Shown in pieces: positions 57,699 to 64,000 of a DNA stretch of 64,000 nucleotides. The DNA lies in contig CP102274.1 of NCBI GenBank assembly GCA_025149285.1, forward strand, positions 1,255,501 through 1,319,500, written 5' to 3'. The notes under the pieces were generated by a model that searched no databases, was not told the origin of the DNA, and saw only the letters and a list, made by a program, of their open reading frames with translations. The stretch's first letter is position 1, and each line of letters starts with the position of its first letter. The stretch is from Hungatella hathewayi. GTDB taxonomy: Bacteria; Bacillota; Clostridia; Lachnospirales; Lachnospiraceae. Both the position numbers and the translations under genes were made by a program.

Positions 57699-60600
57699 AT
57701 GAAGATGAAACAAATGGCAAAACAATCCCTTTGTTTTCTGTTCAGCGCGGGTATGGTTATGAACAGCGGAATGATGTTCAATCCGCCGGCTTACGCTGCG
57801 GCAGACTCAAACGTCCATGAAATTACCGTGGATGGGGATGTGATTGACCCGGTAAATACCTTTAGGGGATTTGGGGCGGTTACCTGCAACAACACGTCGA
57901 GACTGCTCATGGACTACAAAGAGGAGCATCCGGACAAGTACTGGGAGATGATGGAGCTTCTGTTCAATCCGGAAAAGGGCGCCGGCTTAAATCACATTAA
58001 AGTGGAAATGGGCGGAGATGTCAATTCTTCTTCCGGCACGGAACCGGCGACGATGCGTTCCCCCGAGGAAGAGGCTAACGTGCTGCGCGGAGCCGGATGG
58101 CATTTTGCAGCGGATGCCAAGACGATTAATCCGGACATTACCGTAGAAATTCTCCGTTGGGGAGAGCCGAAATGGACCCAGGAGGGGATTGGATACGAAA
58201 CTTCGGAAAATCCAAAGTACGAAGCAAGATATCAGTGGTATAAGAAGACCATCGATGCAGTTTACGACGAATATGGCTACGAAATCAATTACGTAAGCCC
58301 TGGGCAGAATGAGCGCCGCAGGGATTACGGTGACAATACGGCATGGATTAAATACTGTGCGAACCGTCTGAATGAGGACGCAGAAAAAGAGGATGCGCGT
58401 TACGACTACAGCCAGATACAGATCGTGGCAGCGGATACGCATTCAAACAGCAAGGATATTGCGGGACGCATGCTGAGTGATTCGGAACTCATGGATCTGG
58501 TAGATGTCGTTTCGGATCACTATACGCTGTACGGCAACTCTGATTTAACGAAGGTGAATCAGGAATATGGAAAGGAAATCTGGTACAGCGAAGCAATCGC
58601 CCCGATGATTAATGCAAAATACCGGATTAACGTAGATCCGGACCGGGGCGGAGTAGGCGGAAAGGTTGGAATGGCAGATTTGGCCACCCGCTTTATCAAC
58701 AGCTACAGCTATTCGGATGCAGGAGACAATCCGGCCCGAATGACCCGGTTTGAATTTCAGCCGGCGATCGGCGCCTTTTATGAAGGAAGCGCCTACAGCC
58801 CGAAACAGCTGATTGGCGCCTTTGATCCGTGGTCGGGTTATTACGATGCAGACGGCGGTCTGCAGATGGTAGGCCATTTTATGGAATTTGCAGATCTCGG
58901 CTGGAATTACCTTCCGGATGCCTGCTATGGAGACGGCTCCTACAGCGACGGCGGCGTTCTGGCTGATACGGGTACCAACAATTATCTGACCTTAAAGGAT
59001 CCGGATACCGATGATTACTCCATGATCTTTGCAAACAACACATCCCAGACGAGAAAGTATAAGGTGACGGTTAAGAACTTAAAGAAGGCTTCCAGTCCGT
59101 TAAATGTATGGGAGACCAGGGGCCCTGACGAGGGGCAGGAATACGACAGCAACTGGATGCAGATGGTGGATTCCTTTACTCCGAATAAGGAAAGCTACGG
59201 TGTCTACAGCTTTACCTTAACTGTAAAGCCGTATTCCATTAAGACGGTGACCAGTCTTCTGGACCGGGGACAGGAGTACAGCCCGGGACAGAATGATCCC
59301 AATGTGGACCGCGATGTGCTGGCGCTTCCTTATACCGATGATTTCGAGTATGCGGATTATGATACGGATGAAAAAGGAAGAACCTATCTGGAGCGGAGAG
59401 GAGGAACTCCAAGATATACGACAGACCAGTACGGCGCCTTTGAAGTACGGGAGGGAAGCTTTGGAAACCATGTGCTGACCCAGATGATCAACTATGACAA
59501 CCGGCCCTACGACTGGAACGTCTGGGGGAATGGAACCGATGAGAACAGCCAGACAACCGGCCGGCCGAGAACGGTACTGGGAGACCACCGGTGGACGAAT
59601 TATACCGCGGGGATCGACTTTAAACTTGATCTGACAAGCCCGGAATGCTTTGAAAATTATGCGGGAATTGGCGTCAGAGAGGTCGTGCACGAGGGAACGA
59701 ACGCCAATGATATAGCTACCTATACCTTCCAGGTCTTTCAGAACGGTTCGTACCAGCTCAGCTGCCGTACCGGCAAGAGTGTAAAGGGCACACTGGAGAA
59801 TTTCGACAGCACAGTCTGGCATAATATGCAGTTATCTGCGGATGAAAATGTGCTGACAGCCTATGTAGACGGAAAAAAGGCAGCAGAACTGGTGGATGAC
59901 AATCATACCTCCATGAGCGGCCGTGTCACACTGACCAGTGGTTTTTATAACACGCAGTTCGATAATCTGGAGGTGCTGCCGATTGAGGGAAAAGCAGCGG
60001 CGGCAGAACAGAAGCTGGATGACACCAGTGAACTGATTACATGGAACGGAAACTGGAATCATGTGCTGAACGAGGGCTATGGCCATTACAACCGTACAAG
60101 AACTTACGGCGGCTCCATAGAGAAGGGCGTATATGCACATAACAGCGGCCAGATCCGTTACTACAAGGGCGGCAACCCGCTGGCCTGGGGATCAAACGAC
60201 AGCAATGCCTGGGGAAGCGCGGCGGATGAGGCGCACTATGAATTTGATTTCTATGGCACAGGAATTGAAATCTTCGGGGAAGCAAACGGAAGTAATGGAA
60301 CCGGTGACGTCTATGTAGACGGGGAAAAAGTGGGAACCGTCAATTATAATTCCGGAAATGGCGGTACAGGCCATAATGTATTTAACCTGGATCTGGATCC
60401 TGACCAGCTTCACACCCTGAAGGTGACGGCAACCAGCTCCTTTATCAGCCTTCAGAAATTAAAAGTAATCGGCGAGCCGGATGATTCCGGTGAATCAAGA
60501 GAAAATTCCTTCAGTCTCACCTTCCATGGAACAGGCATCCAGGTATTTGGCAATTCCGGTGCCGCCACGATAAAGGTTGAGGTAGATGGAGAGATCAGGG

Positions 60601-63600
60601 AGGCGGCATATCAGACGCCGGCAGCGGGCAACCGCCAGACCACATATGCACTCCAGAACCTGCCGGAAGGAGCGCACACTGTAAAAATTACAGTAGAAGG
60701 CGGCACCTACTATGTAGATGGAATCGACGTGCTTGGCACAGCGGCCGAGGGCGCTGCGGTAAACACGGCAAAGCTGCTGACGCTGATCGATGCGGCAAAG
60801 AAGCTGACCAATGATGATGAAACGTATATGCCTGAAGACTGGGAGAATTTCCAGAAAGCGATTGCAGCGGCGGAGAAAGCACTTGCCGGCGGCAGCGCCG
60901 AGGCTGTGAATCAGGCTTACTTAGCACTCCGCAATGCGATGGAGAAGCTTGGGCTGGCAGGCGCCATTACCGAGGTTACGGGACTTGAGAAGCTTTATAT
61001 AACGACAAAAGGTACAGTTCCCAGGATGCCGGACAGAGTTTCCATTATCCGTCTTGACGGAAAAGCATCTGAGGCGGATGTTGTATGGAACCTGTCGGAA
61101 GAGCAGTTTGACACCGTTTATAAAACAGTAGAAGTAACCGGAGAGGCCGGGGAAGATAAGTATCCGGTGAAAGCCAGAGTTATGACAGTTCCGCAGGAAC
61201 TCCGGTATTACATTGACTGCGCGGCTGACGTGCCTGTGAATCCCAACGGAGGCGGGGCGTTAGAGATCCGTTCCTCAGTCTATGAAGCAGTAGAAAAGTA
61301 TTTTGAGGCTGGCGGAAAAGCGCTGCTTAACGATACCGCAGATCAGAAGTATGGTTCCGCAGCAGATCAGTGGGGATTTGAGATCACGGATTCCAAAAAT
61401 CCCTTAAAGCCTAGTCCGGATGGAGCAGAAGGCGAGTATGATAACTCCTATACGGCCGGTTGGCGGACAAACGGTTCAGAGATTGTCTATCACCTGACAC
61501 TGGATGCCGGTACGTATAAGATCACAAACGGATTCCATGACTGGTATGGAAGCCGTTCAAGGGATATGAGACCGGAACTGATCTATAAAGATGAAAACGG
61601 AAAGGAACAGAAGATTACGTTTGACACCATTTTATCCCGTGGAACGGATATGGCGGTAACCAATAAATTTACGCTTCCGGTAAGCGGTGATGTAACCTAT
61701 AAGCTGGTACACGCAGCCAATGAAAAGCCGATCATCAGCTGGCTGGCCGTGGAAGAATCTGCGAATTTAACGAGTATTGAAGTCAGTAAAATGCCGGATA
61801 AGACCATGTACTCCATCGGTGAAAAGCTGGATACAACAGGAATGGAGGTAACAGGCTATTACGATAACGGCACTGAAAGAAAACTGAGTGACAGCCAGTA
61901 TTCCGTATCCGGATTTGATTCTTCTGTACCGGGAGAAAAGACCGTAACCATCACGGCGAAAGAAGATAACGTGACAGCGACAGTCAAGGTTACGGTTGGC
62001 GGCGACTCGGTGGAGGACATACCTGTGCTTCCGGTTGTGGCAGCGGAGGATCAGCTTCCTGAGACACTCACATTAAAAGTAAATGGAGAGATCAGGGATA
62101 CGGCAGTAACCTGGAACTTAAAAGAAGGAGACTGGAGCCTTCCGGGAAGCACAGTGAAGCTGGAAGGCGTCCTTGAAAATCTGGACGCAGGAACCATCAG
62201 CTGGTCTCCGGTGGTTTACAGCAGTACGCAGGTGTACTTTATCGACTGCGGAATCGGTGTGAAGCGTGGAACCGTGGATAACACCGGCAGGACTTCAGAA
62301 ATCTTTAACGCAGTGCACGATGCGGTGAAATATTTGGAGAACGACGTTCCGGATCAGGCAGGAGACGGCAATTCATGGGGAAGCGGCTCGGACTATGACG
62401 GCATAAAGGGATATGAAGAGAACCATGGTCTTCACGCAACCGGTTATTTCGGAAAGAACAGCATCGGAGATTCCTTTACTTACAAAGTGACCCTGGATGC
62501 AGGGGAATACAATATCACAACCGGACATACCGAGTGGTGGTCAGGCAACAGCCGTAGCACAAAGGTGACAGCTTCCTATATTGGAACGGATGGAACCGTT
62601 GTAAAGACAGAACTGGGCAGCAGCGGCTCTACAGGGGGAACCCAGTGGAAGGAACTGTACGTACAGGGGCATTTATCCGTACCTGAGAATGATACGGAAG
62701 TCACCCTGACGTTTACAGCAGCAGAGGCAAAGGGAGCGGCAGTTTCCTATATTGCCATTGAAAGAGGCGAAGCGCCCGTCACAAAGCAGGCCATCAATAA
62801 GATTAAGGTGGACACCATGCCAAACAAAACCGTCTATGAGTTAGGCGAGGAATTCGAACCTGTGGGCATGGTCATAAACGGATATCATGGAAGTGAACTG
62901 GTTCGTGAATTGAAAGAAGAGGAATATACCATGGATGGACCGGATATGAATGAAGCCGGGCTCTCCAAGGTAACAATTACTTATGAGGACGAAAACGGAA
63001 AAGAATATTCCGCAATTTTCAGAGTAACCGTTTACGATCCGGAGGATTTGAGAGCAGACAGTATTAAGGTGGTAAGGGAACCGGAGAAAACCGTATATCT
63101 GCCGGGTGAAAACTTTGATGCAGACGGCATGGAAGTACGTCTTCTGCTGAAGGCTACAGCCAGCAATGCTGTCCCTGCCAGGGCAGAAAAGCTGGAAGAC
63201 GGAGAGTACGATGTAGTCAGTGATCTCTCTGATCCGGGAAGAAGAAGTGTCGAAATCTGTTATTCTTATTTCGATGATAACGGGGAAGAAAAAGTGCTGA
63301 GGGATACGATTAAGGTAACCGTATTGGATGAAGAGGACGAGTTTTACCAGAAAGGCATCAGCATCGCGAAGCCGCCAAAGAAAACCGTATATCCTGTGGA
63401 CGGACAGTTTGATCCGGAGGGAATGGAAGTAGAGACCGTCATGAAGGCCAGCACCAGCAACGCCACTTATGCGGAAAAAACTCTGGATTATGAGATTGGT
63501 AAATACGACTTCTCTGAACCGGGAAATAAGAAAATTAAGGTAACCCAGACGGGAACCGGAAAGGATGGAGAGGAAAAAGACTTTACTGCAGTAATAGAAG

Positions 63601-64000
63601 TAACGGTAACAGAAAACGAGGCGCTGGTGATGGAAGACAGGCTTGATTCCGTGATCCGCGATGCCTCCGAGATATTCGACAATGATACCGCAGCATATCG
63701 CACCATAAAGGAAAAACAGGATGCCGCCTCTGCCCTTCGTCATTCAGCAGCAGAAAGCTTTGCAGAGTATGAAGGCGAATTATCCAAAACAATGGTCCGG
63801 CAGATTGGAGAACTGGAAGACTACTTTATGGAGGCGTATCCCAATATCACCGTAAGAGTCAGCGGCGATCGTAATCTTACGGAAGGTGCAGCCGTCACCG
63901 GCGCAGTTCTGAGCGCTGATGTGGAACAGGAGAACCAGGTGATTACCCTGATGATGGAAGAAGCGGAAATACCGGATGGTCTGCCGGAGGTAAAAGCAGT
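57699..64000 (+). CDS. Secreted GH59-like (galactosylceramidase family) multidomain enzyme, 3' end outside window
   Basis: At least 2,100 codons. Signal peptide (about 1-33, SLCFLFSAGMVMNSGMMF, then PAYA). The GH59 catalytic domain starts with NTFRGFGAVTCNNTSRLLMD and IKVEMGGDVN. The acid/base candidate is E205 (GQNERR) and the nucleophile candidate is E298 (IWYSEAIAPM). Next come a lectin-like region and ligand-binding beta domains, a FIVAR helix bundle (about 1023-1088), then a unit of Ig-like strand, malectin-like module (YYIDCAADV) and Big_3 domain that is repeated (YFIDCGIGV), and two further Big_3 domains (each with a KTVY motif). It would remove galactose from host glycolipids or similar galactosides at the cell surface. 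No anchor is seen yet because the end is missing. Confidence 0.85.
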   Translation, partial: MKMKQMAKQSLCFLFSAGMVMNSGMMFNPPAYAAADSNVHEITVDGDVIDPVNTFRGFGAVTCNNTSRLLMDYKEEHPDKYWEMMELLFNPEKGAGLNHIKVEMGGDVNSSSGTEPATMRSPEEEANVLRGAGWHFAADAKTINPDITVEILRWGEPKWTQEGIGYETSENPKYEARYQWYKKTIDAVYDEYGYEINYVSPGQNERRRDYGDNTAWIKYCANRLNEDAEKEDARYDYSQIQIVAADTHSNSKDIAGRMLSDSELMDLVDVVSDHYTLYGNSDLTKVNQEYGKEIWYSEAIAPMINAKYRINVDPDRGGVGGKVGMADLATRFINSYSYSDAGDNPARMTRFEFQPAIGAFYEGSAYSPKQLIGAFDPWSGYYDADGGLQMVGHFMEFADLGWNYLPDACYGDGSYSDGGVLADTGTNNYLTLKDPDTDDYSMIFANNTSQTRKYKVTVKNLKKASSPLNVWETRGPDEGQEYDSNWMQMVDSFTPNKESYGVYSFTLTVKPYSIKTVTSLLDRGQEYSPGQNDPNVDRDVLALPYTDDFEYADYDTDEKGRTYLERRGGTPRYTTDQYGAFEVREGSFGNHVLTQMINYDNRPYDWNVWGNGTDENSQTTGRPRTVLGDHRWTNYTAGIDFKLDLTSPECFENYAGIGVREVVHEGTNANDIATYTFQVFQNGSYQLSCRTGKSVKGTLENFDSTVWHNMQLSADENVLTAYVDGKKAAELVDDNHTSMSGRVTLTSGFYNTQFDNLEVLPIEGKAAAAEQKLDDTSELITWNGNWNHVLNEGYGHYNRTRTYGGSIEKGVYAHNSGQIRYYKGGNPLAWGSNDSNAWGSAADEAHYEFDFYGTGIEIFGEANGSNGTGDVYVDGEKVGTVNYNSGNGGTGHNVFNLDLDPDQLHTLKVTATSSFISLQKLKVIGEPDDSGESRENSFSLTFHGTGIQVFGNSGAATIKVEVDGEIREAAYQTPAAGNRQTTYALQNLPEGAHTVKITVEGGTYYVDGIDVLGTAAEGAAVNTAKLLTLIDAAKKLTNDDETYMPEDWENFQKAIAAAEKALAGGSAEAVNQAYLALRNAMEKLGLAGAITEVTGLEKLYITTKGTVPRMPDRVSIIRLDGKASEADVVWNLSEEQFDTVYKTVEVTGEAGEDKYPVKARVMTVPQELRYYIDCAADVPVNPNGGGALEIRSSVYEAVEKYFEAGGKALLNDTADQKYGSAADQWGFEITDSKNPLKPSPDGAEGEYDNSYTAGWRTNGSEIVYHLTLDAGTYKITNGFHDWYGSRSRDMRPELIYKDENGKEQKITFDTILSRGTDMAVTNKFTLPVSGDVTYKLVHAANEKPIISWLAVEESANLTSIEVSKMPDKTMYSIGEKLDTTGMEVTGYYDNGTERKLSDSQYSVSGFDSSVPGEKTVTITAKEDNVTATVKVTVGGDSVEDIPVLPVVAAEDQLPETLTLKVNGEIRDTAVTWNLKEGDWSLPGSTVKLEGVLENLDAGTISWSPVVYSSTQVYFIDCGIGVKRGTVDNTGRTSEIFNAVHDAVKYLENDVPDQAGDGNSWGSGSDYDGIKGYEENHGLHATGYFGKNSIGDSFTYKVTLDAGEYNITTGHTEWWSGNSRSTKVTASYIGTDGTVVKTELGSSGSTGGTQWKELYVQGHLSVPENDTEVTLTFTAAEAKGAAVSYIAIERGEAPVTKQAINKIKVDTMPNKTVYELGEEFEPVGMVINGYHGSELVRELKEEEYTMDGPDMNEAGLSKVTITYEDENGKEYSAIFRVTVYDPEDLRADSIKVVREPEKTVYLPGENFDADGMEVRLLLKATASNAVPARAEKLEDGEYDVVSDLSDPGRRSVEICYSYFDDNGEEKVLRDTIKVTVLDEEDEFYQKGISIAKPPKKTVYPVDGQFDPEGMEVETVMKASTSNATYAEKTLDYEIGKYDFSEPGNKKIKVTQTGTGKDGEEKDFTAVIEVTVTENEALVMEDRLDSVIRDASEIFDNDTAAYRTIKEKQDAASALRHSAAESFAEYEGELSKTMVRQIGELEDYFMEAYPNITVRVSGDRNLTEGAAVTGAVLSADVEQENQVITLMMEEAEIPDGLPEVKA

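Noticed and set aside
62841..63743. Minus-strand ORF of 300 codons
   Set aside because: Antisense to the Big_3 domains of the GH59-like gene, whose frame stays open to the window end.
1..64000. CRISPR arrays, tRNA and rRNA genes
   Set aside because: No regular repeat-spacer arrays, cloverleaf sequences or rRNA-like stretches were seen by eye.

Overview
The window looks like a low-to-mid GC Firmicute of the Lachnospiraceae type, a gut anaerobe. The signs are strong AGGAGG ribosome sites, frequent TTG and GTG starts, a monoderm-style conjugation machine and gene families common in gut Clostridia. Almost everything from base 1 to about 56,870 appears to be one large integrative conjugative element (ICE). 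Its right end sits inside feoB: the last 104 codons of that iron-transporter gene follow directly after three tandem large serine recombinases. The left end of the ICE and the 5' part of feoB are outside the window. All functional names below come from reading motifs and recalling families; no database search was run.

Layout. (1) 1-8,955: head of the transfer region, with three hairpins, a PAPS-reductase-like PP-loop protein, a ribbon-helix-helix protein, a MobP-type relaxase that lacks an ATG start, an XRE regulator with a palindromic operator, accessory proteins and the VirD4 coupling protein. (2) 8,939-30,502: a conjugation operon that mixes type IV secretion parts (VirB2-, VirB6-, VirB3- and VirB4-like proteins and a C39-like cell-wall hydrolase) with what looks like a complete monoderm Tad/Flp pilus set (prepilin peptidase, CpaB, CpaE/TadZ, CpaF, TadB, TadC, TadE-like proteins and a candidate Flp pilin). 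Two related group II introns interrupt this operon, one in the VirB2-like gene (9,189-11,978) and one in cpaF (16,633-19,303). Removing each intron restores the host reading frame exactly. (3) 30,562-36,908: a nested mobilizable element of about 6.3 kb with 20-bp inverted ends, its own serine recombinase, MobV relaxase, RepA-like protein and a candidate pMV158-like oriT. (4) 37,000-46,620: a metabolic cargo island. A LacI regulator fused to a solute-binding domain appears to control, through TTATAACGTTATAA-type operators, a PhnP-like hydrolase and an ABC importer operon with MgtC, a second metallo-hydrolase, a PHP phosphoesterase and a glycerophosphodiesterase. This suggests uptake and stepwise hydrolysis of a phosphodiester. 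(5) 46,727-56,851: control and integration module, with a degenerate response regulator, a sigma-like protein, a structured-RNA candidate, a DinG-type helicase, an inactive resolvase-like protein, a small DUF6870-like protein and three serine recombinases. (6) 56,871-64,000: chromosome, with the feoB 3' end and a very large secreted GH59-like (galactosylceramidase family) multidomain enzyme that runs off the window.

Taken together, the relaxase and VirD4 would process and deliver DNA, VirB-like proteins would form the channel, and the Tad pilus would probably make contact with recipient cells. The recombinases move the ICE in and out of feoB, and the cargo gives the host a nutrient-scavenging trait.
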